From Micropruina glycogenica (GTDB taxonomy: Bacteria; Actinomycetota; Actinomycetes; Propionibacteriales; Propionibacteriaceae), in contig NZ_LT985188.1 in assembly GCF_900289045.1 (NCBI RefSeq), forward strand, positions 3,534,001 to 3,598,000: a DNA stretch of 64,000 bases, given 5' to 3'. The notes below the pieces were generated by a model, which did no database searches, was not told the DNA's origin, and was given only the letters and a program-made list of their open reading frames with translations. The position numbers were made by a program, and so were the translations under genes. Shown here one piece after another: positions 41,231-53,949 of the stretch (the stretch's first letter is position 1; each line of letters begins with the position of its first letter).

Positions 41231-41259
41231 TTTGCATTGCATTTGATTGCCTGTAAGGT
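41231..41259 (+). promoter_or_regulatory. Putative lsr2 promoter (TTTGCA-17-TAAGGT)
   Basis: TTTGCA (41231-41236) and TAAGGT (41254-41259) are 17 bp apart in a locally AT-richer stretch. The expected start site is near 41,266, leaving a leader of about 60 nt with a GGGAGGAAAG ribosome-binding site before ATG 41328. The rest of 41093-41327 shows no gene. Confidence 0.5.
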
Positions 41260-41327
41260 TGTGACTCACATGGCTGATCGGGGGAACAGACCAGGTGAAA
41301 ACATCACTCGACGTGGGAGGAAAGAAT

Positions 41328-41651
41328 ATGGCGCAACGTATCGTCTATCGTCTCGAAGACGATCTCGACAACAGCGAAGCCGCCGAGACCATTGTGTTCG
41401 GTGTCGATTCGGTCAGTTACGAGATCGACCTGTCCGAGGCCAACGCGCAGAAGCTGCGCGACCTGCTGGCACCGTATGTCGCGGCCGGCCGCCGGGTGGG
41501 TGGCCGTCGCAAGTCGGGCGGACGTCGCCGGGCCGGGGGCAGCTCTGCGGGCGAGATCCGTGCGTGGGCGGCCGAGAACGGCCACAACGTGTCGGCCCGG
41601 GGCCGGGTGCCTGCCGAGGTGCGCGAGGCCTACGACCGGGCGCACAGCTGA
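41328..41651 (+). CDS. lsr2: Lsr2 nucleoid-associated protein
   Basis: This protein of 107 residues has an N-terminal dimerisation domain (AQRIVYRLEDDLDNSEAAET), a basic Gly/Arg linker (GRRVGGRRKSGGRRRAGG), and a C-terminal DNA-binding domain with the AT-hook-like RGR core in NVSARGRVPAEVREAY. Lsr2 is the H-NS-like silencer of AT-rich and foreign DNA in actinobacteria. It lies beside clpC, a frequent arrangement. ATG 41328 is preferred over the in-frame GTG at 41295 for the family start and the GGAGG site. Confidence 0.95.
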   Translation: MAQRIVYRLEDDLDNSEAAETIVFGVDSVSYEIDLSEANAQKLRDLLAPYVAAGRRVGGRRKSGGRRRAGGSSAGEIRAWAAENGHNVSARGRVPAEVREAYDRAHS

Positions 41652-41673
41652 GCACATCGTCGATTTCGACCAA

Positions 41674-41705
41674 CGAACGGCCCCGGTAATTACCCGGGCC
41701 GTTCG
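41674..41705. terminator. Hairpin terminator after lsr2
   Basis: CGAACGGCCCCGGTAA (41674-41689) pairs with TTACCCGGGCCGTTCG (41690-41705) with one mismatch. This gives a 16-bp stem with a tight central loop 22 bp after the lsr2 stop. It separates lsr2 from the clpC promoter. Confidence 0.8.
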
Positions 41706-41748
41706 CCGTTGGCGTAGCCGGAACAGATCGCGCCGGGTGCGGGTTGCA

Positions 41749-41754
41749 TAGACT
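41749..41754 (+). promoter_or_regulatory. Putative -10 hexamer TAGACT of clpC
   Basis: TAGACT lies about 70 bp before the clpC ATG. The leader would be about 62 nt with a GAGGAG ribosome-binding site. No clear ClgR- or CtsR-type operator was recognised. Confidence 0.4.
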
Positions 41755-41823
41755 GACAGTGCCTGGGCGGGTCGGCCGACCCTGCCGACGGCGTCCGGCT
41801 CAGCCGGAGTGAGGAGTTTGCAC

Positions 41824-44316
<2,493 letters not shown>

Positions 44317-44328
44317 CCCGGTACCGCA

Positions 44329-44359
44329 ACGCCCCCGACAGCCAGGCTGTCGGGGGCGT
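44329..44359. terminator. Hairpin terminator after clpC
   Basis: ACGCCCCCGACAGCC (44329-44343) and GGCTGTCGGGGGCGT (44345-44359) form a perfect stem. It lies between convergent genes (clpC and the DUF4190 gene), so it probably works in both directions. Confidence 0.85.
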
Positions 44360-44373
44360 CGTGGCGTTGCACA

Positions 44374-44874
44374 TCACGACAGCGTGAAGGCCGCGATGAG
44401 GCCGACGATCAGCAGAATGCCTGCGATGACGAACATGCTGCCCACAATGCCCAGTACGTAACCGGCGGTCAGCTTGCCGGTGTCGCGGTAGACCCCGGGA
44501 TTGTTGACCAGTTCGCGCTTGGCCTTGGCGCCCAGGTACCACGCGATGGGGCTGATGAACGGAAACATGATGAAGTTGGCGCACATGCCCACGATGCCGA
44601 GGGTGAGTACCAGATTCGAGTTCGGGTGCTCGGGCAGCGGGGGCGTGCCGTAGCCGTAGGGCAACTGCTGGCCGAACTGCAGCGGGGGTGCCGTGACGGG
44701 CTCGAGCACGCCGAAGTGCTGGGGTTCAGACCAGCCGCTGGGTTCTTGGGCACGGCTGGGCTCGGGGTGCACGACCGGGTTGGTGTAGTTGCTCGCCGGT
44801 GGCTGCTGGGGCGCCGGGTGGGGGGTGCCGAAACCGGCACCGCTGGTCCACGGCGACTGCTGCTCGTTGCTCAT
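44374..44874 (-). CDS. DUF4190 domain membrane protein
   Basis: This protein of 166 residues has a Pro/Gln-rich cytoplasmic N-terminal half (residues 1-85) and a DUF4190 C-terminal domain. That domain has two membrane helices (about 88-112 and 136-160) separated by AWYLGAKAKRELVNNPG, a typical motif of the family. The function is unknown. ATG 44874 is preceded by GGAGGGG. An open frame further upstream overlaps mutY antisense and is rejected. Confidence 0.85.
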   Translation of the reverse strand: MSNEQQSPWTSGAGFGTPHPAPQQPPASNYTNPVVHPEPSRAQEPSGWSEPQHFGVLEPVTAPPLQFGQQLPYGYGTPPLPEHPNSNLVLTLGIVGMCANFIMFPFISPIAWYLGAKAKRELVNNPGVYRDTGKLTAGYVLGIVGSMFVIAGILLIVGLIAAFTLS

Positions 44875-44926
44875 CGATTCCCCTCCTGGCCGTCCAGAAT
44901 ACGGCGCCGTGGGAGCGCCGCCGCCG

Positions 44927-45787
44927 TCAGAGGGTGTACCCCTCGCGGTCGGTGCGTACCAGGCCGTCGGACAGCAGAGACTGCAGCGCGGCGGACGCCT
45001 GGGCCTGATCGGGCCATCCGCCCACCAACGTGGCGGCATCGGCCGAGCGGCCGGTCGGCAGCGCACGCAACGCCGCCAGCACGTGCCCGCGTGCGGCGCG
45101 GTCGGTGCCTGCGTACAACTGCCGCGGACGAGCCGGGCCCGGTGGCCGTCCGGCCGCCAGCCAGCGGCACGACGTCGCGACCGGGCAGGCCGGGCAGTCG
45201 GGCCGGGCCGACCGGCAGACCTGAGCGCCGAGTTCCATGGCCGCCACCGACCACACCGCCGCGTGCCGCTCCGGCAGCCACGCGGCAGCGCGCCGTCGCT
45301 CCGCCGCGGTCGGAGCGCCCAGGGGTGCATCGGCGCCGCCGTCCAGCCGGGCCAGCACGCGCCGCACGTTGACGTCGAGCACCACCTCGGCCGCGCCGTA
45401 GGCGAAGCTGGCGATCGCCGCGGCCGTGTAGTCGCCCACGCCGGGCAGCGCGCGCAGCTCGTCGGGGTCGCTCGGCACCCGCCCGCCGTGCCGCCCGGTG
45501 ATCACGGTGGCGGCGGCGTGCAGTCGCTGGGCGCGGCGCGGGTAGCCCAGCCGTCCCCAGGCCCGCACAGCCTCGCCCACCGGCTCGGCGGCCAGCGCGG
45601 CCGGCGTGGGCCACCTCACGAGCCACTGCTGCCAGGGTTGCAGCACCCGCGCCACCGGGGTCTGCTGCAGCATGAACTCGCTGACCATCACCCCCCACGG
45701 CGAGGCGTCGGCGCGGCGCCACGGCAGGTCGCGGGCATGCCGGTGGTACCAGTCGATGACGACTGTCGCCAGCTCGGTGCGATCCAC
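44927..45787 (-). CDS. mutY: A/G-specific adenine glycosylase
   Basis: This 286-residue DNA repair enzyme removes adenine paired with 8-oxoguanine. It contains SPWGVMVSEFMLQQT (catalytic Glu), the helix-hairpin-helix LRALPGVGDYTAAAIASFA with the catalytic Asp set further on (VLDVNVRRVLARL), and the 4Fe-4S cluster CRSARPDCPACPVATSC (C-x6-C-x2-C-x5-C). The C-terminal NUDIX-like domain is short, as in mycobacteria. GTG 45787 follows a TACAGT box by 6 nt. Confidence 0.95.
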   Translation of the reverse strand: MDRTELATVVIDWYHRHARDLPWRRADASPWGVMVSEFMLQQTPVARVLQPWQQWLVRWPTPAALAAEPVGEAVRAWGRLGYPRRAQRLHAAATVITGRHGGRVPSDPDELRALPGVGDYTAAAIASFAYGAAEVVLDVNVRRVLARLDGGADAPLGAPTAAERRRAAAWLPERHAAVWSVAAMELGAQVCRSARPDCPACPVATSCRWLAAGRPPGPARPRQLYAGTDRAARGHVLAALRALPTGRSADAATLVGGWPDQAQASAALQSLLSDGLVRTDREGYTL

Positions 45788-45793
45788 CGGCCC

Positions 45794-45799
45794 ACTGTA
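45794..45799 (-). promoter_or_regulatory. Putative -10 hexamer TACAGT (minus strand)
   Basis: On the minus strand TACAGT ends 6 nt before the GTG of mutY. Confidence 0.5.
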
Positions 45800-45845
45800 G
45801 GCGGTACCCCCGGCGTGGTGCGCCTCGCAACCGGGTGAGGTTGCC

Positions 45846-45851
45846 TAACCT
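45846..45851 (+). promoter_or_regulatory. Putative -10 hexamer TAACCT
   Basis: TAACCT ends 6 nt before ATG 45858, divergent from the mutY promoter about 50 bp away. Confidence 0.5.
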
Positions 45852-45857
45852 TGCGAC

Positions 45858-46505
45858 ATGAGCGAAGTGCTGACTGGCAAAGGTCCGCAACCGCCGTCGG
45901 TGTACTGGATTCGTCGGGGCCTGGTCGCGCTGATCGCCGTCGTCGTCATCGGGCTGCTGATCTGGGCGTTCACGCCGAAGAACCAGCCGACCACAGCCAC
46001 TCCGGCCGCCACCACGCCGGCACCGTCGGCCACCGTTCCCTCGTCGTCCGGCTCGCCCTCAGACCCGCCGAGCGGCACCCCGAGCGCGTCGCCCAGCCCC
46101 TCGTCGACGGCTCCGACGGCCTGTGAGCCGATCGGGGTGCAGCTCACCCTCGCCGGGTTCAAGTCGGTGAAGTCCGACGGCAAGCAGACGTTCAGTGTCA
46201 CCGCCGAGAACAACACCGCGCTGCCGTGCGTGATGGAGATCAACAAGGCAACGTTCCTGCTACGGGTTGCTTCCGGCAGTGACCTGATCTGGAGCAGCGG
46301 CCACTGCGACAAGTGGCTGCCCGAGCTGAAGAAGCAGACCCTCAAGGCCGGCGCCAGCGTCGAGTTCAAGGTGCCCTGGGGGCTGTACCGATCGGCTGAT
46401 GGTTGCGAGCAGGCCAAGAGCAAACTGGGTGCCGGCACCTACAGCGCCACGGCGCTCTACCGTGAGTCTTCCAGCGACCGGTTCGTGTTCACCATCACCA
46501 AGTGA
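45858..46505 (+). CDS. Membrane-anchored secreted protein, DUF4232-like, hypothetical
   Basis: This 215-residue protein has an N-terminal anchor (about 19-38, GLVALIAVVVIGLLIWAF), a Pro/Ser/Thr linker (40-85), and an outside domain. That domain contains CEPIGVQLTLAGFKSV ... ALPCVMEINKATFLL ... GHCDKWLP ... GCEQAKSKL. Four cysteines could form two disulfides. The pattern recalls DUF4232-type beta domains of actinobacteria, but the assignment is weak. It ends 6 bp before the disA stop on the other strand. Confidence 0.7.
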   Translation: MSEVLTGKGPQPPSVYWIRRGLVALIAVVVIGLLIWAFTPKNQPTTATPAATTPAPSATVPSSSGSPSDPPSGTPSASPSPSSTAPTACEPIGVQLTLAGFKSVKSDGKQTFSVTAENNTALPCVMEINKATFLLRVASGSDLIWSSGHCDKWLPELKKQTLKAGASVEFKVPWGLYRSADGCEQAKSKLGAGTYSATALYRESSSDRFVFTITK

Positions 46506-46511
46506 CGCGGT

Positions 46512-47561
46512 TCAGTCGAGGCGCTCGGCGTAGGCCGATTCGGCCAGCCTGATCAGGCCCTCGCGCACCGCGCGGGCGATCGCGTAGTCGACACCGTCAA
46601 CACCCAGCAGGTCGGACGTGCTGGCGCCGAACAGGGCCTGCAGGTCGCCGAAGTGCACCACCAGGGTTTCGGCGACTTCGGGTGAGAGTTGGGCGATCTG
46701 GGCCAGTTGGCGGTGCCCGCGGGCAGACACTCGAAGCCCCAGATCGTCGCCCAGACCACAGGCCCGGGCGATGAGCGCAGGGTGGGCCAGGTCGTCACTG
46801 TCGAGCGCGGCCAGCGGCGCCAGCCGCAGCGGGGCGGCACCGTCGGCGTAGTCGCGTTCCAACTGGGTGCCCAGTTGGTCGAGCCCCATCACCAACTCGC
46901 GCAGTTGCAGACGCACCAGCCGGCCATCGGTGCCCAATTCGATCGCGTAGCCGTTGACCTCTTGCTGCAGCCGCCGCACCATTTCGAGCCGCTGGGCGAC
47001 CAGCGCGATGTCGCGCACCGCGGCGGCATCGTGCACTTCTGCCGCCGAGAGGCGCGCCGTGGCCTCGTTGAGCCTCGTGGCGTACCGCGCCAGGGTGGCC
47101 AGGGCTTGGTTGGCCCGGGCCAGCAGCTGCTCAGGCCGCTGCACCACCCAGCGCCGGCCGTCGACGAACAACGAAATGGTCGACATCGACGCCGACACCG
47201 TGACGGTCGGCACGCCGGTCTGGCTGGCCACCCGGTCTGCGGTGCGGTGCCTGGTGCCGGTTTCGGACGTTTCGACGCTCGCGTCGGGCATCAGGTGCAC
47301 ACCGGCGAACAGAATGCGGTCGAGGGCGTCGTTGAGAATGATCGCACCGTCCATCTTTGCCAGCTCGCGCAGCGCGGTGCCGGTGAAGGCGACGTCGATG
47401 GCGAACCCCCCGGTGGCCAGCGCCTGCAGCCGGGCGTTGTTGCCCAGCGTGACCAGCGCGCCCGTGCGGCCCTGCACGATGCGGTCGAGCCCGTCGCGCA
47501 GCTCGGTGCCCGGCGCGATCAGAGGCAGGGCGCGGTTGAGCCGGCTGGACGTTGCGTTCAC
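46512..47561 (-). CDS. disA: DNA integrity scanning protein, diadenylate cyclase
   Basis: This 349-residue enzyme makes c-di-AMP from ATP and scans DNA for branched structures. The N-terminal DAC domain has DGA (residues 71-73) and RHR (104-106) in the active site. A helical linker follows, and the C-terminal helix-hairpin-helix DNA-binding part ends LLGVDGVDYAIARAVREGL. The GTG start has GAGGT upstream. It lies directly after radA on the same strand, the conserved actinobacterial order radA-disA, so the two are probably cotranscribed. Confidence 0.95.
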   Translation of the reverse strand: MNATSSRLNRALPLIAPGTELRDGLDRIVQGRTGALVTLGNNARLQALATGGFAIDVAFTGTALRELAKMDGAIILNDALDRILFAGVHLMPDASVETSETGTRHRTADRVASQTGVPTVTVSASMSTISLFVDGRRWVVQRPEQLLARANQALATLARYATRLNEATARLSAAEVHDAAAVRDIALVAQRLEMVRRLQQEVNGYAIELGTDGRLVRLQLRELVMGLDQLGTQLERDYADGAAPLRLAPLAALDSDDLAHPALIARACGLGDDLGLRVSARGHRQLAQIAQLSPEVAETLVVHFGDLQALFGASTSDLLGVDGVDYAIARAVREGLIRLAESAYAERLD

Positions 47562-47594
47562 ACGTGACCTCGGGTTGGTGGGGTTGGCCGCACT

Positions 47595-48995
47595 CTACTC
47601 GGCCAGCCGCAACCTCGGGGCCTCGGGGTCGCGACGCTTCGGCGGACGCAGCTGCAACAGATCGACCGCCGCAGCCACGGTGCCCACCTCGACGGCCCGC
47701 ATACCCCTCAGGCCGATGTTGCTGCCCGGCGGCACCAGAGCCAGGCCGAACCCCAGCCGGGCCGCTTCGGCGATCCGCCGCTCGACCCCCGCGACGCGGC
47801 GCACCTCACCCGACAGCCCCACCTCGCCCAACGCGATCAGCGGCCGGTGAAAGGCGTGCTCGGCGGCCGCGGACGCCACAGCGAGGGCAACGGCCAGGTC
47901 GGCAGCCGGATCGACCACGCGGGCTCCGCCGACGGTGGACACGTAGACCTCTTTGTTGTGCAGGCGCACCTTGGCCTTGCGTTCGAGCACCGCGAGAATC
48001 ACCGACACGCGACCGCCTTCCAGGCCGTGCGTGACCCGTCGCGGCGTTTGCGCAGCGGACGGCGCCACCAGCGCCTGCAGCTCGCCCAGCAGCGGCCGCC
48101 GGCCTTCTTGGGTGACCGTCAACGCGGTGCCCGGCACCGGCTCGGCGCGGGCCGAGGTGAACAGGTGGCTCGGGTCGGCCACCTCACGGATGCCGCCCTC
48201 GGTCATCTCGAAACAACCCACCTCGTCGGCCGGCCCGAACCGGTTCTTGGTGGCCCGCACGAGCCGCAGCCCGCTGTGCCGGTCGCCCTCGAACGACAGC
48301 ACCACGTCGACCAGATGCTCCAACAGCCGGGGGCCGGCCACCGTGCCGTCTTTGGTGACGTGGCCCACCAGCAGCACCGGCAACCGGCGTTGCTTCGCGA
48401 CCCGCACCAGGGCGTTGGTGACCTCGCGCACCTGCGCCACCCCGCCCGCCACTCCGTCGGTGCCGCTGACCGTGACGGCCTGCACCGAGTCGAGAACCAG
48501 CAGTTCGGGGTCGAGTTGTTCGATGTGCGTCAGTACCGCGCCGAGATCGGTTTCGGCAGCCAGAAACAGTTGGTCGTGCAGGGCCCCGGTGCGCCCCGCC
48601 CGCAGCCGCACCTGGGCGGCGGACTCTTCGGCCGACACGTACAGGGTGCGCCGCCCACCGCCGGCCCACCGCGCGGCCACGTCGAGCAGCAGCGTCGACT
48701 TGCCGACCCCGGGTTCACCCGCCAGCAGCACCACCGCGCCGGCCACCAGGCCGCTGCCCAGCACCCGGTCGAGCTCGCCGACCCCGGTGGGGGTCGAGGC
48801 GGCCTCGTGCAGCGGAACGTCTCTGATCGGACGAGCCGCGCTCATCACCGCCGCACCGGCGACGGACCCTCGTGACGGTGTGGACGTGTGCGGTGCCATC
48901 GAACCCCACGCCTGGCATTGGTTGCAGCGCCCGACCCAGCGGGCGCTCGTCCAGCCGCACTCTGAGCAACGGTGGGCGACAGCGGTTTTGGCCAT
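47595..48995 (-). CDS. radA: DNA repair protein RadA
   Basis: This 466-residue RecA-like protein processes recombination intermediates. It has the N-terminal C4 zinc finger CSECGWTSARWVGRCNQC (residues 9-26), Walker A GEPGVGKST (about 93), Walker B LLVLDSVQAV, the RadA-specific KNRFG motif in RATKNRFGPADEVG, and a C-terminal Lon-like domain with DLAVALAVASA and ALGEVGLSGEVRRV. The start at 48995 is 7 nt behind a TAGCCT box. Confidence 0.95.
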   Translation of the reverse strand: MAKTAVAHRCSECGWTSARWVGRCNQCQAWGSMAPHTSTPSRGSVAGAAVMSAARPIRDVPLHEAASTPTGVGELDRVLGSGLVAGAVVLLAGEPGVGKSTLLLDVAARWAGGGRRTLYVSAEESAAQVRLRAGRTGALHDQLFLAAETDLGAVLTHIEQLDPELLVLDSVQAVTVSGTDGVAGGVAQVREVTNALVRVAKQRRLPVLLVGHVTKDGTVAGPRLLEHLVDVVLSFEGDRHSGLRLVRATKNRFGPADEVGCFEMTEGGIREVADPSHLFTSARAEPVPGTALTVTQEGRRPLLGELQALVAPSAAQTPRRVTHGLEGGRVSVILAVLERKAKVRLHNKEVYVSTVGGARVVDPAADLAVALAVASAAAEHAFHRPLIALGEVGLSGEVRRVAGVERRIAEAARLGFGLALVPPGSNIGLRGMRAVEVGTVAAAVDLLQLRPPKRRDPEAPRLRLAE

Positions 48996-49002
48996 GTACC
49001 GC

Positions 49003-49008
49003 AGGCTA
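49003..49008 (-). promoter_or_regulatory. Putative -10 hexamer TAGCCT (minus strand)
   Basis: On the minus strand TAGCCT ends 7 nt before the radA ATG. Confidence 0.5.
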
Positions 49009-49051
49009 GGGCGAGCGGCTGACAGTTTCGTCAGCCGCCGCGCGCGAAGGG

Positions 49052-49687
49052 TCAGATGCGCACGCGTCCGGCGGGGGTGTTGAAGGTCACCGCGTCGATG
49101 CCGGGCTGGCCGTTGGGCGAGGTGAAGCGAATGTAGACGCCGTCGAAGCTGCCGTCGACCTCGGCGCCGATCCAGTCTTCGACCCGCTCTTCGTTGCCCG
49201 CGATCTCGAGCTCGGCCAACTGCAACTGGCCACCGAGTGCCCGGGGGAGCACCGACTCGTCACTGGTCCATTTGATGAAGTAGGGCAGCTGCGGGTCTGA
49301 CATCAGCCCCTTGACCCCGATCTGCTCCCACTCGAGCAGGCGTCCGTCGGGAAAGTGTCGCGACCCGCGAACCGCTTCGCGGCCGAGCCGTGCTTCGTAC
49401 GGTGCCAGGTCGGGCACCGAGACCACCCAACCGAGCCAGCCGCCGCCCATTTCGGACCGCGCCCGCACGGCCTGGCCGAACGGTGCTTTCTCGGCGGCCG
49501 GGTGCTCAAGCACCTCGACGACCTCGAGGTAGCGATCATCGGCCAGCGGAAGAATGTTGTTGCGGGTGCCGAAGCGGGGGTGAAAGCCGCCGTCACGAAA
49601 CTTCGCGCCCAGCAGGTCACCCAACCGCTCGACCTCTGCCGCGAGGCCGGCCGGACCGGCCGCGAAAGTCAGATGATCGACATGCAT
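49052..49687 (-). CDS. Glyoxalase-like domain (VOC) protein
   Basis: This 211-residue protein has the long VOC form (Glyoxalase_3-like): MHVDHLTFAAGPAGL, then FHPRFGTRNNILPLADDRYLEVVEVL, VSVPDLAPYEARL, LPYFIKWTSDE, and a final strand VTFNTPAGRVRI. His4 and Glu near 75 match metal-ligand places. The substrate is unknown. It is a single gene facing the isomerase-like gene. Confidence 0.85.
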   Translation of the reverse strand: MHVDHLTFAAGPAGLAAEVERLGDLLGAKFRDGGFHPRFGTRNNILPLADDRYLEVVEVLEHPAAEKAPFGQAVRARSEMGGGWLGWVVSVPDLAPYEARLGREAVRGSRHFPDGRLLEWEQIGVKGLMSDPQLPYFIKWTSDESVLPRALGGQLQLAELEIAGNEERVEDWIGAEVDGSFDGVYIRFTSPNGQPGIDAVTFNTPAGRVRI

Positions 49688-49786
49688 GGGCCCATTGTCA
49701 CGTCAGGGTGCCGTGGATGCGAAATCGGGCATCCGAGAGCCCCTGTGGGCTCGACGCGACAGGCCTCCACCGCTCGTGGCGCGGCC

Positions 49787-49792
49787 TATCAT
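49787..49792 (+). promoter_or_regulatory. Putative -10 hexamer TATCAT
   Basis: TATCAT ends 7 nt before GTG 49800. It overlaps the alternative ATG at 49791, which supports GTG 49800 as the real start. Confidence 0.45.
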
Positions 49793-49799
49793 GGCGGGC

Positions 49800-50606
49800 G
49801 TGAATGCCTCGTCAGGCGTCAAGGTGGCGCTGTCCACGTCGTCGGTGTACCCCGAGACCACCGCGGCCGGTTTCGAGGTGGCGAGCCTGCTCGATTACGA
49901 CGGCGTCGAAGTGATGGTGGGCATCGATCCGCTGGCCGCCGACGTCGACGCCGTGCAGCGGCTGCGCGACTACCACCAGATACCGGTGTTGGCCGTGCAC
50001 GCGCCGTGCCTGCTGATCACCCAGCGGGTGTGGGGCACCGACCCGTGGGCCAAGCTCGAGCGGGCCACGCAGGCCGCCACCCAACTGGGTGCCGATGTGG
50101 TGGTGGTGCACCCGCCGTTCCGCTGGCAGCGCAGCTACGCGACCAACTTCGTCGAGGGTGTGCGTGACCTCGTGCAGCGCACCGGGGTGATGATCGCGGT
50201 CGAGAACATGTTCCCCTGGCGGGCGCCCGGCGGTGGCGACTTCAAGGCTTACAAGCCGAGCTGGGATCCGTCCGATCTCGACTACGACCACCTGACGCTC
50301 GACCTTTCGCACGCCGCGACGGCCAGGCAGAACTCGCTCGACCTGGTTCGTGCCTGGGGTGAGCGACTCGCGCACGTCCACCTCACCGACGGCAACGGGT
50401 CGGCCAAGGACGAGCACCTGCTGCCGGGCACGGGCAACCAGGGCGCCGATGAGGTGCTGGCCGAACTGACCCGGCGCCACTACGGCGGCCACGTGGTGCT
50501 GGAGGTGAACACCAACGATCTCGACCGGGCCGGTCGTGAACAGGCGTTGGCCTCGGCGCTCGCGTTCGCGCGCACCCACCTGGCCACGGTGAGCGAACCC
50601 CGGTGA
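49800..50606 (+). CDS. Sugar phosphate isomerase/epimerase-like TIM-barrel protein
   Basis: This protein of 268 residues belongs to the AP_endonuc_2/xylose-isomerase-like family. It has KVALSTSSVYPETTAAGFEVA at the start, YDGVEVMVG, VLAVHAPCLL, ADVVVVHPPF, IAVENMFPW (metal-ligand Glu), LTLDLSHAA, HVHLTDGNG and VVLEVNTND (late Glu). The acidic and His residues match a divalent metal site. The substrate is unknown. GTG 49800 is used because of the -10 box; ATG 49791 would add three residues. The stop overlaps the GTG of the CPBP gene. Confidence 0.85.
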   Translation: MNASSGVKVALSTSSVYPETTAAGFEVASLLDYDGVEVMVGIDPLAADVDAVQRLRDYHQIPVLAVHAPCLLITQRVWGTDPWAKLERATQAATQLGADVVVVHPPFRWQRSYATNFVEGVRDLVQRTGVMIAVENMFPWRAPGGGDFKAYKPSWDPSDLDYDHLTLDLSHAATARQNSLDLVRAWGERLAHVHLTDGNGSAKDEHLLPGTGNQGADEVLAELTRRHYGGHVVLEVNTNDLDRAGREQALASALAFARTHLATVSEPR

Positions 50607-51367
50607 GCGAGCCCGCGGACGTCCTGGTGCCGGCGAGGCGACCGGGCTGGGAGGTGCTGCTGGTGCTGGGGGTGTCGCTGGGCCAGTCGGCGGTGTACTC
50701 GATCTTGTCGATCGCCGAGAAGCTGACCCGACCGCAGCCGTTGGGGCAGCAGACCACCACCATCAACGCATCGGTGACGCCGGATCGTCCGTGGCTCGAC
50801 CTGAGCTACCAGGTGGCGGCGATCGTGTTTCCGCTCGTTCCGGCCCTGTTGGCGCTGTACCTGCTGCGGCTGACCGGCGATCGCGCACGCATCGGCTTCG
50901 ACCTGAGTCGGCCGTGGCACGACCTGGGCCGCGGCTTTCTGATCGCCGCCGGCATCGGGGTGCCCGGGTTGGCGTTGTACTTCGCGGCCCGCGCGCTGGG
51001 GCTGAACACCAACGTGCAACCGGCGAATCTGGCCGCCAACTGGTGGACGGTGCCGGTGCTGATCGGGCTGGCGATCATGAACGGCGTGCTCGAAGAGGTG
51101 GTGATCGTCGGTTACTGGTTCACCCGCATGAGCCAGGCCGGCTGGAGTGTCGCGGCCGTGTTGATCGGCAGTGCCGTGATCCGCGGTTCGTACCACCTGT
51201 ACCAGGGCTTCGGCGGCTTCGTCGGCAACCTGGCGATGGGGCTGGTCTTCGGCTGGATCTATCTGCGCACCAAACGCATCGGCCCGCTGGTGGCCGCGCA
51301 CATCATTCTCGACCTGTTCGCCTTCGTCGGCTATTCGCTGATCGCCCCCTACGTCGACTGGCTCTGA
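50603..51367 (+). CDS. CPBP-family intramembrane glutamic endopeptidase
   Basis: This 254-residue membrane protein has about eight helices and the CPBP motifs: VLEEVVIVGYWFTR (Glu-Glu ... Arg-like), RGSYHLYQG (His) and AAHIILDLFAFVG (His-Asp/Asn). The last two match the metal- or water-activating residues of the Rce1-like fold. The GTG start overlaps the stop of the isomerase-like gene. The substrate is not known. Confidence 0.88.
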   Translation: MSEPADVLVPARRPGWEVLLVLGVSLGQSAVYSILSIAEKLTRPQPLGQQTTTINASVTPDRPWLDLSYQVAAIVFPLVPALLALYLLRLTGDRARIGFDLSRPWHDLGRGFLIAAGIGVPGLALYFAARALGLNTNVQPANLAANWWTVPVLIGLAIMNGVLEEVVIVGYWFTRMSQAGWSVAAVLIGSAVIRGSYHLYQGFGGFVGNLAMGLVFGWIYLRTKRIGPLVAAHIILDLFAFVGYSLIAPYVDWL

Positions 51368-53310
<1,943 letters not shown>

Positions 53311-53453
53311 TCTCTCTCGACGGTTCCGCACGCACCTTCGTTCGTCTGCAGATTTCGGGCTGCCGTCGCGACCCGTCGGCGGGTAGGGTGTCCTCCACAT
53401 CTGCCGCCGTAGGGGGATTACGGCGTAGTTGCCGTACACCGAAAAGAGCCCTG

Positions 53454-53669
53454 ATGAACGATTCCGCCAACCCGTCGCCCACGCCGCTCTCAGCGCTCAA
53501 GTTCTTGAAGGTCACCGAAGTGGCGGCCATGTTGCGGGTGTCGCGCATGTCGGTCTACCGGCTGATTCACACCGGTGAGTTGGAGGCGGTTCGGTTCGGA
53601 CGCAGCTTTCGAGTGCCTGAGCACGCGGTGAACGCCTACCTGCGCGAATCGTTCTACGACGCCGGCTGA
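53454..53669 (+). CDS. BldC-like small MerR/excisionase-type DNA-binding protein
   Basis: This protein of 71 residues has one MerR-like helix-turn-helix (FLKVTEVAAMLRVSRMSVYRLIHTG, about 17-41), then a wing with LEAVRFGRSFRVPEHAV and a short C-terminal helix. It matches the BldC family of actinobacteria, which bind DNA as head-to-tail oligomers and control development or metabolism, and is generically annotated as an excisionase-family protein. No phage or integrase is nearby, so it is chromosomal. The intergenic region before it (53311-53453) has TAGGGT near 53,384 as a possible -10 box. Confidence 0.85.
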   Translation: MNDSANPSPTPLSALKFLKVTEVAAMLRVSRMSVYRLIHTGELEAVRFGRSFRVPEHAVNAYLRESFYDAG

Positions 53670-53844
53670 GCGGCCCTGCAGCGACGGTTCGAACACGGCC
53701 CCGACGCACGATTCGCCCATGTGCGCAGGCACTCGGTAAGCTTGTGGGGTTGGCTGGTGAGCCCAGCCACTCCATCGGGGCCCTGCCCCGCCCAGCAACG
53801 AGAGTTACCAGGCCCGCCTCGGGCCGACACCGAAAGGTCAGAGC

Positions 53845-53946
53845 GTGGGTTCTGTCATCAAGAAGCGTCGCAAGCGCATGGCGAAGAAGAAGCACCGCAA
53901 GCTTCTGAAGAAGACGCGCATTCAGCGTCGCCGCGCCGGCAAGTAG
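53845..53946 (+). CDS. 30S ribosomal protein bS22 (AURKAIP1/COX24 domain)
   Basis: This 33-residue, highly basic peptide ([20 protein letters not shown], then [12 protein letters not shown]) starts at GTG with AAAGG 8 nt upstream. It matches the actinobacterial bS22 protein, first seen in mycobacterial ribosome structures bound to 16S rRNA, and the AURKAIP1/COX24 C-terminal domain of mitochondrial mS38. It is too short for most gene finders. It lies between the BldC-like and glutaredoxin-like genes, a common order in the phylum. The 175-bp leader before it holds no other gene. Confidence 0.9.
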   Translation: MGSVIKKRRKRMAKKKHRKLLKKTRIQRRRAGK

Positions 53947-53949
53947 CCG

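Noticed and set aside
41093-41327. Small gene or riboswitch upstream of lsr2
   Set aside because: No convincing frame with a ribosome-binding site and no recognised riboswitch pattern. A simple promoter explains the AT-richer stretch.
53454-53669. Excisionase of a prophage or integrative element
   Set aside because: No integrase, attachment-site duplication or phage genes nearby. The neighbours are conserved chromosomal genes, and the protein fits BldC better.
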